From positions 124,001 to 188,000 of the forward strand of contig MU130575.1 in the NCBI GenBank assembly GCA_015039465.1: a stretch of DNA of 64,000 nucleotides, in the 5' to 3' direction. Numbering within the stretch: the first letter of the stretch is position 1; each line of letters opens with the position of its first letter. Made by a program: the position numbers and the translations under genes. Below are positions 37,518 through 47,439 of this stretch, one piece after another. The notes beneath the pieces are model-generated. The model worked only from the letters and a program-made list of their open reading frames with translations, did no database searches and was not told the origin of the DNA. Source of the stretch: Phlegmacium glaucopus (lineage: Eukaryota; Basidiomycota; Agaricomycetes; Agaricales; Cortinariaceae).

Positions 37518-39647
37518 GAGTTTAGGGAAAGTGGGCTGCCCATGATCTCTTGGTACCACCACAAATTATACTTGTCCGGTCGGTCATTGTCTGAGTCTGA
37601 AATGTATGTCGCTCTCCCTGCATGCTTCATACTGCCAAATTGGAGCCGCATGTCGGCCGCATGCGTCAATTTTAACAGCACAGTAAGGAGGATGACGACA
37701 CAGATCTCTGCTGTTAGGCTGTCTGCTCTGTGGACGCATCTCTGTCAAGAATTCGAATACAAATAGCTCTGTGGATCACCTGATTGTTCATATATGGCAA
37801 GACTCACTTTACGGTGGCGGTTACCTTCACAGCACTTCGAAGTACAAGGCCAACATCACGGGCAATTCTCGGAATCTTTTTTTTTTGAAGCTATGGCTGA
37901 CCTTATCATCAACCACTTGGAAACGAGCCTAAAACTTTTTTGGCCTGAATTTCTATCCTGGGTTTGTTGTTGGTTTGTTGGGCATGACACTGTGACTGAC
38001 ACCCCTTTTGTCGACGTTCCAGAGATGGTAATGTATAACCCCATTTAAGGGGATCGCCAGGACGATAAGGCATGTAGTGTCTTATCGCATCAGCTTCAAG
38101 GGACATCTTCACGAATAACAGCAGGGTATGGGAATTAAAATTGATGATATGTCGAGGATTATTGTCAGATAGTGCCATAAAGGGAATGGGAAGCACAGCC
38201 TATTGAGCCCGGCTATTAACATGATTTAAAAGGAATAATTGAAAACTGCAAGCGTGTCAGAAATGCCTCGTGGTCAGCCAGCCGTAAGGCCAGTGGGTGT
38301 GGATGCCAGAAGAAATGAGAAATGGAGGCCAGTGCATCGAAATATGACATGCTGTCATGAAAAAAAACTACGTGTTTCAAACATACAGCGCCTAACCATA
38401 CTTGAAACTCGGAGTTGGGACACACCAAAATGGCCAGAATTTCAAGACGTAAAATTGCTAAGTCACTAGGCGAATTTAAATGCATGCGCAACTTTAAAGA
38501 TGTCAGTGAAAAGGATGAAGAAATTTAAAAGAAGCACATTAGCCATTTAATTGTTGGGCAATTGGAGGTTGGCCATAATTATTGTACAACACCAAAGCTC
38601 TACGCTTATGCCCTTTTCAAGGACATTTGGAAGCCTGAGTGCGGCACGAGGTTTGAATGAGAGAGAAAAGATGGCAGTTCCCTTTCGGTGTTTCACTTTT
38701 TTTCTGGCAGAAGTGATTTCGATTCTAGAACGAAACCGCTGCCAGTAGATCGTAGCATAGGAATAAGGTCACCGCCGACAGAGATCAAGGGACCCAAAAG
38801 AAAAATCAGAACACCAGGTAAAATTTGGACAGACCTACACCACAACCAAATGTCCTAAACGGGCCATTTGGGCCCAATTAGGAACCGTCTATATGTAGAT
38901 CCCCTCTCACTCGTGAGGGCGTCAACAAGTGGACGATCTTGGTGCGAGACTGTGTATCAGTGTATCAGTTGCGTCCAAACAGCCAGGACCAAATGAACAT
39001 TGTTGACTCTAACTAGACTTGGGCCCCACCTGTGACCCCCCCGCCTCCCAATACACACTGCTCAAAGGGGTTAAAATTACGTTCATCAAGATCTCACGAA
39101 AACAGTATATTACGCGAAAACAAAAACTACAACACTATTAGTACTGACGAAAGGAAATTTTCCATTCGATTGAGCAGAGTCGTTTCCCATTTCAAGGACA
39201 AACCAAGCACACTCCACTTGATATCTGGTACCGCCATGCCTATGGTGCTTGTCAACGCGACTCACCCGATATATTCTCAACGAGCACGCTATATCGAGAT
39301 GTAAAATGAGCTGCACGCCATGAGAGCGGCGACATCCCATCCCAATCCTATCCAAGAGCTCAATCACTACTTTTCTTGTGGATTTTAGTGGCTGTGCGCT
39401 TAGTCATCTGCCGCAATGCTATTGCACTGCGGCTGTATTGTCCCAATCCCCAGTACTAACATCAGGTAACATTGAACTAACAATTTAGTAACAAACCTCC
39501 TATCACTAAGATCGTCTTGAACCTACTCAAATATGCTGGAAAGTTGAACCGAATTGTGGAGCAAGAGTGGAGCCTTAGGGCTTCTGGATCGTTCCCGTTA
39601 CGCTTGGCATCAGTAAGTGTTACCTTCACGTATATTTTCGCTGTACC
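37518..39647. other. Non-coding stretch between F-box and PLAC8 genes
   Basis: About 2.1 kb with no supportable gene. Short open frames have no domain or splice support. A stretch around 39490-39610 has a 35-residue open frame ending at a good donor (CAGTAAGTG); it could be a 5' leader exon of the PLAC8 gene, but there is no proof. Confidence 0.5.
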
Positions 39648-39655
39648 TATATAAG
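39648..39655 (+). promoter_or_regulatory. TATA box of the PLAC8 gene
   Basis: TATATAAG, 77-84 bp upstream of the ATG of the PLAC8 gene. Confidence 0.5.
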
Positions 39656-39731
39656 TCAGGGTATGAAGTTCGGTCCTCTACCCTTGTAACTACTATATAC
39701 CAGTACTATACCACAGGCGCTAGCACTCTCA

Positions 39732-40411
39732 ATGGCTTCCTTTAATGAGAAGGTAGCTATCAAACTCAGCCTACTACTTTTCTTTTGGTATTGACTCTGT
39801 ATTTGACTATCAGGGTACACACTCCACTCAGCCTGTGCCAGTCGCAGAGATGACCCTTCCCACACCTGGTAACAGGAACGTGCTGAATTTGCCTTTGGAT
39901 TCCGAGGGTAAACGACCTTGGAGTTTTGGGTTACTTAGCTGTCTTGGAGATTTCAACAAATGTCAGTTCTTCCTGAGTCGCTGAAGATACGTCAACTTCT
40001 CACCGAGCCTCCGCAGGTTGCCTTGCATGCTGGTGTCCCTGTCTCGCTCATGCGCAAAATCGGAGGCGCCTTGAACATCTCAATACACAAGGTATCCCAG
40101 ATCCCCAACGTGAGGACATCGTCGTTGGAGACGGTTTGCTCTACGCCGTCGTTGAGCTCGCTTGCGATATGGGTTGGATCTTACAAGTAAGGATTTCTAT
40201 TCCAGTTTCATTTTTCCCCTCTTTACCCTGGATCGAGTCTTCTGACGAGTATTTTTAGATTGGTACTCGCAGGAACATCCGTGAACGTTACAACATCCAA
40301 GGCAGCTCTGCTGGTGACTGTTGCGCAGCATTCTGCTGCCAATCATGTGATTTAGTGCAGGGCAGTCGAGAGTTGCAACTGGAAGAAGAAAGTTTTGGAA
40401 CAACGCAATGA
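39732..40411 (+). CDS. PLAC8 family cysteine-rich protein
   Basis: Small Cys-rich protein of the PLAC8 (Cys-rich 'FCR/Cd-resistance') family, usually membrane associated and linked to metal handling or cell size in plants and fungi; role here unknown. Four exons (39732-39752, 39814-39961, 40017-40186, 40259-40411) give exactly 163 residues. 'NRNVLNLPLDSEGKRPWSFG' leads to 'LLSCLGDF', then across an intron 'CCLACWCPCLAHAQNRRRLE' with the family CCLAxxCPC core. 'LLYAVVELACDMGWILQ' and 'GTRRNIRERYNIQGSSAGDC' precede the second Cys cluster 'CAAFCCQSCDLVQGSRELQL'. The phases of all introns fit. Exon 1 encodes only MASFNEK. Confidence 0.88.
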
Positions 40412-42019
40412 GAATGATGTAAGGTAGGGGTACCAAATGTCCTCTGCTTCAGCGTGATTATGCGTGACAAGAGGGCAGATTTTACATCACAACTCGAAGG
40501 AGCAATTTACCACAAATTTTGAACTTATATATTGTTCGAACTTTTTTGAGATATGAGGAGAGGGGACAGTTTACAGCTTCTACAGAATAATCATGTATGG
40601 GGGGGCGATTTTTGGTGAGATTTCGACACAAAGCAATTCCAGAAGTGGGCTTTCGACCGCCCAAAGAGACAGTACGTCACAGCTTAGCAAAGTGTGACAT
40701 CTGTGGTAAGCAAACAAACCACGGCAGGTGGGATGGAGATCGGGCGGCGACTCTCACATCCCCGTCGCTAAACCTCACATCCCCACCTCACAAGCTAGCG
40801 AGAAAACATCGCTTCCGAAAAAGCCATAAGCCTAGCCCCCCTTCTTGAGGGAGAGCCGAAGAGAACAAGCAAGGCACCACTCTTTTCGTAGAGAGAACTG
40901 CCCACAGAGAGGCTCGTCGAGGCGTCGAGGCCACATTCTTGAATGGGGGACATGTACAATAAGAGAGGGTATGGATACGAGACCATCACCCAAACTGTGC
41001 AGCATCAAGAACAGCTGAGGCAGGCCGGAGGCCACTCACCCGATAACATATACCTCTGACCCGAATTTGGTTGAGAGCCACCGTGTATCCAGGTACCAAC
41101 AATAACAATGGAGCAATCTGTTCTCGTGGTGGACAACAGCTGGCATGTTGGTGAAGGAGCGAGTGGTGGGTTGGATGCTAGGGCAAGGTGCTGGTAGTAC
41201 GTTGAGTAACTTGGTATCGCTCTTTTTAATCATACTCATCTCATGGTATGCCAACAGTTAGGAAACCCCAGTTAGCAATTAGCTCCGATGCTCCGTCATG
41301 TAAACCCTTTTGCTGCCATCAAAAACTTCAGTCGATATCAGTATCAAGTACGTCTATGTGTTTACAATGGTTCTCTGCAGCCCTGCTGAGCTGCGGTTCT
41401 GAGCCGAAACTAGAACCAAAGGGTCTCAAACCCATTAGTTTTGTCACCGGTCACCTGGGGCGGAACTGTCTGTGGAGCCGTCCTTCCCATCAACGAAACA
41501 AGTTGAAGGACTCTAGCACTAGCAGCCACATCCAAATCACGCAACTCACACACATGCAGAAAAAGACAGTATCAAGGTAAGGTAACAGACCTTTGGCCTG
41601 GAAAGAGACAGTTTATGCTGATGCGAGGGACAGTTCAGAGGCCATTCTGTGGCCTGAATATTCCAAACTGTCCTTCTTACGTTGCCCCCCCCCCCCTGGA
41701 AATCCGTAAGCTTGTCTTTCCCACCTCTTAGCTCCTTGCTGGCCTGTACCACGACTCACCCAGGCACTACCTGTGGCTGCACATCACACAATGGACGATG
41801 GTATACACGACACGACAAGCCCCAAGTCACATTGCCTATTTGTCAACATATCTGTACTCGGTCTTCATCTGCCTTTCCTTTCCTTTATGCTCACGATCTT
41901 GGTGGGACTTGGATCCATGCTCGCTGCTTGCTGCTCGTAATGTAGCTCCCCCCGATCCTGCTGTAAAATAGGTCTGTTTCCTTAACACTTTTTAAGCTTA
42001 CAACGTGTACATCTACCTC
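40412..42019. other. Non-coding stretch left of the recombinase
   Basis: About 1.6 kb. No gene is supported. A run of 12 C lies at 41685-41696. If the recombinase/SAP pair is a mobile element, its left end should be in here, but I could not identify terminal repeats by eye. Confidence 0.5.
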
Positions 42020-42026
42020 TATATAA
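42020..42026 (+). promoter_or_regulatory. TATA box of the recombinase gene
   Basis: TATATAA, 58 bp upstream of the recombinase start codon. Confidence 0.5.
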
Positions 42027-42077
42027 TCTACATTGTTTTCACCATGTTTCAGAAGCTCCAAGACATCAATCACTGTC

Positions 42078-43848
42078 ATGTCAACACTCAACTCCCCCGC
42101 TTTCGCTGGCATTTCCAACGTTATTGAGTCCACTACTGTCACTTTAGATGAAATGGGTGCTATTGATGCTGACCTTGAGGATGAACGAGGCACCGTCCCA
42201 GACCTTAGCTCTGATGATTTTGAGCCTCATGAACAAGCCGACAACAATGGTTCATCAGCCTTGATATCGCAATGGGAGCACACCATCCTAGGTGCTTCGA
42301 AAGGGGTATCAGATGGGACACATCAGGAGTACTGCCGGTAATGTTGCTTCAAAGTTGACTGCTTCCCAGCTAACTATTATTATTATTAGACTTATAGAAG
42401 CTTGTGCTTCATTTCTCGTTTCTAAAGGCCTTATAAAAAAAAGAGAAGAATTTTTTAGCCAAACTCCTCCCAAAGAAGCACCTACGCTGATCATTGCATG
42501 GATTATGAATGAGTGAGTCGCCCAACTTCTTTTGGCCATTTACGCAACTGATCACTCCATCACAACTAGTTGCGATGCAATCAATCTCGATGGGACTGCC
42601 AAAGACTCCAGCACCGTTCGCAGCTCTTACACCCATGCCCAGAAAATGCATGCGAGCATGACATATGTCTTTGGCAGAATGTATGGTCTCGGCTCACTAC
42701 CATGGCACTATGACAACACACAGGACCTGATGGTTGGAAATCCGTCCGTTTCGGAGAAAGTATCCAGCTATATGGTCAGCTTGAGGCGCAGGAAGGTAAG
42801 AATTAAATATTTCCATCATTGAATTATCAGCATCAATATTCACCCCCATTCTCTAGGTCCAGGCAGGTGAAGTGGCCAGCAGTGCTCGTGCCATAACTCC
42901 GGTGCATTCCAAGCATTGTTTATCAACTAATCACACTCAACCTCACTCCTCACTCTTTCTTCTGTTCTGAAATCCTGCAGGAGATTATGGGAGCACTCTA
43001 CGATCACAACCACAAACCTGAGAATTGGATTATTCACCCATATGCACCCGGAACACGTGGCAGTTCCTCTGGCGATGAGGGATTGCACACATGGGGTGGT
43101 CCTCTCCACCGTCGGGCTGCCCAAGCAATTTACGCAATTGCTTTTCTGTGCCTCCTTCGAGTCGACGAGGTCCTCAAGATACAGAGACATCACATCCAGT
43201 GCATAGATTCCGAAGACAAAATTGTTCTGACCTTACCCTTCAGAAAAACACATCAATTTGGACGTGAGTGCATTCAATTTATTTATGTTCTTGCTGGATT
43301 GAATCAACCTTGCTTTCGAATGCCAGAAATCAAGCCATTCCATCTTTACGCACTGCCCATCGAGGAATCTCATCTTTGCCCAGTCCGAGCAGTTGCCGAC
43401 TGGCTTGAGGCAAGTAGAATTTCAACAGGTTACCTCTTTCGTCGGATGGCTTCTGGGGATAGGCCATCGCAGAAAGACACACCCATGGTATGCCATAATT
43501 CTTGCTCTATTGTGACTTATTTTAATTAGCAAACACCGTTAGACATCAGAGCAGTTCCTCGAGATCTTTCGCAACAATCTTATTGACATTAACATTGACC
43601 CAACCCCATATGGTACCCACTCCTTCCGTCGGGGTGGCTGCCAATATCTGGCCTCTGTTCGACGCTGGCTTCTTCGTCGTATTTGTGAATATGGTGGCTG
43701 GAGTGAAGAGTTTTCGAGCATGACAATTGTGAAGTACTTGATCTCATGGAATGATGATCCAACCGAAGCACGGGAGGACTATTTCAATCCAGCTCGTCAA
43801 CCTGCTGTTATGTGCTATCACTGTGGCAGGTCATGTCCTTGTGGTTAA
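42078..43848 (+). CDS. Tyrosine recombinase (integrase superfamily)
   Basis: DNA breaking-rejoining enzyme. Seven exons (42078-42337, 42390-42512, 42570-42795, 42857-42901, 42981-43263, 43327-43487, 43543-43848) join with consistent phases to 467 residues. An acidic N-terminus is followed by a helical core-binding region ('LIEACASFLVSKGLIKKR', 'SSYTHAQKMHASMTYVFG'). The catalytic domain has Arg about 278 in 'FLCLLRVDEVLKIQ', a possible beta-hairpin Lys in 'LPFRKTHQFG', the His-x-x-Arg box about 392-395 in 'YGTHSFRRGGCQYLA', a Trp in 'EYGGWSEEF', and a candidate nucleophile Tyr about 431 in 'MTIVKYLISWND'. The last residues, CYHCGRSCPC, form a Cys knuckle. The intron at 43264-43326 could be read through in frame, but splicing gives the better 'THQFGQIKPFHLYALP'. 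No frame damage is seen. Confidence 0.82.
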
Positions 43849-44048
43849 GGTAGTTGAGCTGCTTCTCTAGGTGTTTTCGGGGTAGACCAACATATAATAT
43901 AATATAATTGATTATTATTTGAAAATAATGTAGATCAACAAACCCGAGGTGAAAAAATGTGTACGAAAAGAACAGAACATAAGTAAGTATGGTGAGGTAT
44001 TGTAAAGGGGGACAAGGGTAAAGGGAGACAGGGAAGGGAGGCAGCCTG

Positions 44049-45783
44049 TCAGTTGTCAATGCCGCAGAGCTCACGATACTGCTTGGCAATATCAGCAGCT
44101 TTTGTCTTGACGTACATCACCCCACCTTTCCTGTAGCTAAAATGGGAGGCAAATGCTTCTCCGTACTCTGCCTTGGCTTTCTCAGCCAGTCGAGCATCTT
44201 CATCCGCCCGTAACTTTGCAAGCCTTGTGATGATGGCTGTGTATGTCAGGCGATGACCACCTTCGTCTGAAAATTCCTTCCAGAACTCCTCCTCTGAGGA
44301 TTTCCTCCATCGCTTTACGAGACACTACAGAAAGGGATGAGAGAAAGGGATGAGAGAATGAGAATGACGATATCGAAAGGAGGCGGCCTGGGCTTACCTT
44401 CCACTCAAAGTGTCTCTTCTTCAGGCCCTCCCAGTGTTTTGACTTCCACGGCCCTGTTTTTGCGCCTTCGAAGACCTTCTTCCACTGAGAGACAGGGATA
44501 GGTGTCCCACAGATGACAAGGTTGGAATATCCATCCCAATACTCACTCGTGTCGTCCCACATACGGTTGAGGCCAGGAATATTATCTGCAAATGTGGCTG
44601 CCGGCGGTCGAAGAGGCCTGTCGTTAGGGGTGAATCGAACCATCTTGTTATTGGCAAGCAAGATCGAACGAGATGGGGTGTCCTCGGGGGCGTCTACAGC
44701 ATCAGGGAGGCCAGATGCAGCTGGCAAACTGGTGTGAGATGAAGCCGTCATGATCGGGCCTGCTGGAAGATGGGTTGGGGGGTTTATGGAGGAGAGGTTT
44801 AGCGAGGAGAGGTTTAGCGAGGAGGAGGTGTTTCGGTGAGGATCCATTGGTGTGAAAACGGGGCAAGATGCCGGAGCCGTGATGATGGTCATCATTGTGT
44901 CAAGGAGACTGTTCGTCTGGTGGATGGAGTCCTCAAGACAAGATGTTGCCTACATGGATAAAATAAACCGAAAGCAAAGGTTGGAATTTTTTTTCCAAAA
45001 AAAAGACATACCTCCTCGTCCACAAATCCTAGCTGCCTCCTTGACTGTGCGAGACGAGCCTGTGCAGCCTTCATTCTGGCCTCTTTATCCATGTATGGGT
45101 ACTTGGCCTGGATCCTTCTCGCCTAAATAGAGGGTTTTCGAGCATCAGCCCACATCTGTGAAGAGGATTCGGGCAGGGGGGGATGTGCTTACCCATTTCA
45201 AATCACCCTCTGGGTCGGGTTGCCAGTTGGATGGTGCCTGACGTGCAGCCTGTGTTGGCAGTACGACGGGCAGGTGTGGCACGGGACGGTTGCTGTGGTC
45301 CTTGAATGCATCTTCTGTGCGTCGAGCTGACTGTTTTTTGGAAGATTTCTTGCTGACTTTGTCAGTTTGAGGGCCTCGATGGCGACGGCGTACACCCGGG
45401 ACAGCTCTGATAAATAGATGGGTGAGCGTTTGTTTTTAAGTGTCTCGTGATGATTCACAGTCGCAACTTACCGCTGCTGCCATTGATCCTTCCTCTCGCT
45501 AAGCTCCCGCAGCCTTGCCTTGAGCTCACTCTTGTTGCGCGCTGAAGATTTCAACCCGAAATCGCGGCACCAGCCAGTCAGAGTCGCCCGGCTCTGTCTT
45601 TCTCTGCCCAAGACAAATACAAATGGTATGAGAGGCGTGGAATAAAAGGAAGCAACGGGAGGTGGAGGTGTACACTCACATATCCAGAAACTTAGTTTCG
45701 ACTTGCCCATCCTCACCCACGTCACCAGGGAAGGGTAGACCTTGCCGGTGGTCCAGCAAATCGGTATCCATGGCATCATCCAT
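44049..45783 (-). CDS. SAP-domain protein paired with the recombinase
   Basis: Six exons (45783-45680, 45603-45472, 45406-45193, 45122-45012, 44949-44398, 44324-44049) join in phase to 462 residues. Residues about 36-75 ('RATLTGWCRDFGLKSSARNK' then 'SELKARLRELSER') look like a SAP DNA-binding motif. A basic stretch, a helix 'DKEARMKAAQARLAQSRRQL' and a Ser/Pro-rich middle with a short repeat (SSLNLSSLNLSS) follow. The C-terminal block 'IPVSQWKKVFEGAKTGPWKS', 'KKRHFEWK', 'EEEFWKEFSDEGGHRLTYTA' and 'HFSYRKGGVMYVKTKAADIA' resembles proteins I remember from other agaricomycetes but cannot name. The start is set by the first ATG of an otherwise long upstream open frame. Its role as a recombinase partner is inferred from the arrangement only. 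Confidence 0.7.
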
Positions 45784-46333
45784 GCCTTCAAGTCCTTGAT
45801 GTTTGAGGAGGGTCTTGCTGACCCTGAACGCGATCCAGAGGCCAAGGAAGAACGAGGAGGTGAGAGCGAGCACGAGGAGGCAGAGGACGCAGAGGAGGGG
45901 TGGCTCTGAGGAAGAGGTGGGAGCCGGAAATGGAATGCCGAGGCGAGTCCCGATCACCTCCAGCACCGTGAGGAGGCCGTCAGTAGGCCATGGTGAGTCG
46001 GGATCACCCACCGATCTGCATTGAATAGACAACGATGTTAGCGTGCTGGCAGCGAAAAAAGGACGGGCGGCAAAACGGCGTCTGAAACAAACAACGGGGC
46101 TTGTGGCCCAAATCGGGGGTGAACCGGAGGAACGGTTCGAAACGGTTCGAAGCGCCAAGACCCCCACTTGGGAGTGATGGCGCTGGGCACGTGCCTCCAC
46201 AGCCGTCCTTTCCCAGAGAGAAGTTGCACGTGGACCCTGTGTTGTGTAATGTGTTTGGTCCCAAACGCGGTAACCAAAACAAACTAGTGACACAGCATTT
46301 CTGACAGTGCCCGCAGCCGCAGCATTAGGTTAG

Positions 46334-46340
46334 TATAAAA
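46334..46340 (+). promoter_or_regulatory. TATA box of the 46.4-kb gene
   Basis: TATAAAA, 39-45 bp upstream of the ATG at 46379. It marks the right limit for the adjacent mobile unit. Confidence 0.5.
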
Positions 46341-46378
46341 GTCTTCCAATCGTACGCTGACTCCACTCGAGTCCACTC

Positions 46379-47439
46379 ATGATCTTACCTTCAGAGAAAA
46401 AACAAGATGTCCTCGATACTACCACGGATGGTGAGGCAGAGGTTCTCGCATCATCCTCACCTTCCTACTTAGGAGATTCATCACAATACCAATCGGAATC
46501 CACCTATAGTTCCCGTGCTCTTGCACCACCACCAACCTTTCCAACCCCTTTTGAAAATACCCCACCTCCATCATATTCGAATGATTTTGCAAATCCAGCC
46601 ACATCGTCGACCCCATCATACTATGCACCGGCCTCCCCCGCAACTGTAGCAGCCATGTCGGCTCCAAGGGATTCTGGCATGCCTCCTGCTTCCTTTTCAC
46701 GAGTTCCATCAGGGAACTTTGCGTATTCAAGCCCCCAACCCATGTTCTTGGTAGCTACCGGCAAGACGCTGGATAAGGGGTTCCCCTGTGCTTCACCGCC
46801 ATCAAATTCGAATCCCCACCCATTCGTGTTGCATGATGTCACTGAAGGAGACTGGATCAGGTATATATTCGTTAATACTTGGACTTTTTGATTATCATGA
46901 TTGATTCGAGAGAACTTTCAGTTTCCTAGAGGAAATACGAACATCAGCCACTCTAACCGAGAAACAGATCGGGAGATCACATTTACCAATCGTGTCCATT
47001 GTCCCAATCGTCAGTGAGTTGGAAAGAAAACACTGTCACTAGTTCGTCTGTTTAAAGTGATTACCTAGATTGCTTAGCGGCCTACGGGGTACAAAAAATC
47101 ATGAAATACCGAAACGCGGCGAAAGTCATAGACTGCATCGACAAATGGAACAGGGTTCGTCATGTTTTACCTGATAAGTATCACTTCATTCTAACTAAAA
47201 TATATGTTCTATCCGAAAAACAGCACTTTTTCGAACAGCGGAAACTCAAGGTCGTCCTTATGAAAGGCCAAGTCAATACTAGCGGTCAGGGGGAAGACAC
47301 CGCGACGTCTACTTCAAAATATCCCAAATCTGAATATCAAAACGGAGAAAATCCACCTTCTTCCAGTACTGGGATCAGTCAAGCACTCGCAGGCAAGAAT
47401 GACGATATTTACAGACTCTTTGTTGTTCCTCTCTCATGA
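46379..47439 (+). CDS. Conserved basidiomycete protein of unknown function
   Basis: Recognised as a conserved protein but without a known function. Four exons. The N-terminal ~130 residues are Pro/Ser/Tyr-rich and probably disordered ('PPPTFPTPFENTPPPSYSND'). The conserved part starts 'PFVLHDVTEGDWISFLEEIR', continues through 'LPIVSIVPIVTAYGVQKIMK' and 'VIDCIDKWNRHFFEQRKLK', and includes 'VVLMKGQ', followed by a polar tail. The 'HDVTExDW..FL..IR' and 'D.WN..FF..R.L.VVL..G' spacing is typical. A weakly hydrophobic segment in the middle could touch membranes. Intron joins: donor GTATAT after 'DWI', GTGAGT with acceptor GCTTAG, and GTTCGT before 'HFFEQR'. The promoter has a TATA box. Confidence 0.7.

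Larger units (their letters stand above)
42020..45783. mobile_element. Putative tyrosine-recombinase mobile unit (core)
   Basis: Two intact, convergent multi-exon genes, a tyrosine recombinase and a SAP-domain protein, with stop codons 200 bp apart, lie between two ordinary host genes (PLAC8 and a conserved basidiomycete protein). The span given is only the core from the recombinase TATA box to the SAP start codon; true ends lie somewhere in 40.4-42.0 kb and 45.8-46.33 kb. Crypton-type elements carry a tyrosine recombinase and lack long terminal repeats, which would fit the absence of visible ones. That it is mobile is an inference from gene content. Confidence 0.55.

Noticed and set aside
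42078..43848. Recombinase as a Starship 'captain' (DUF3435)
   Set aside because: The size and motif context differ from what I know of DUF3435 proteins, and no large cargo block with captain-style orientation is visible. Starships are described from Pezizomycotina.
45784..46293. N-terminal membrane extension of the SAP protein
   Set aside because: The frame is open for about 170 codons upstream and encodes a hydrophobic stretch, but it contains no ATG before 45783, so it is treated as leader sequence.
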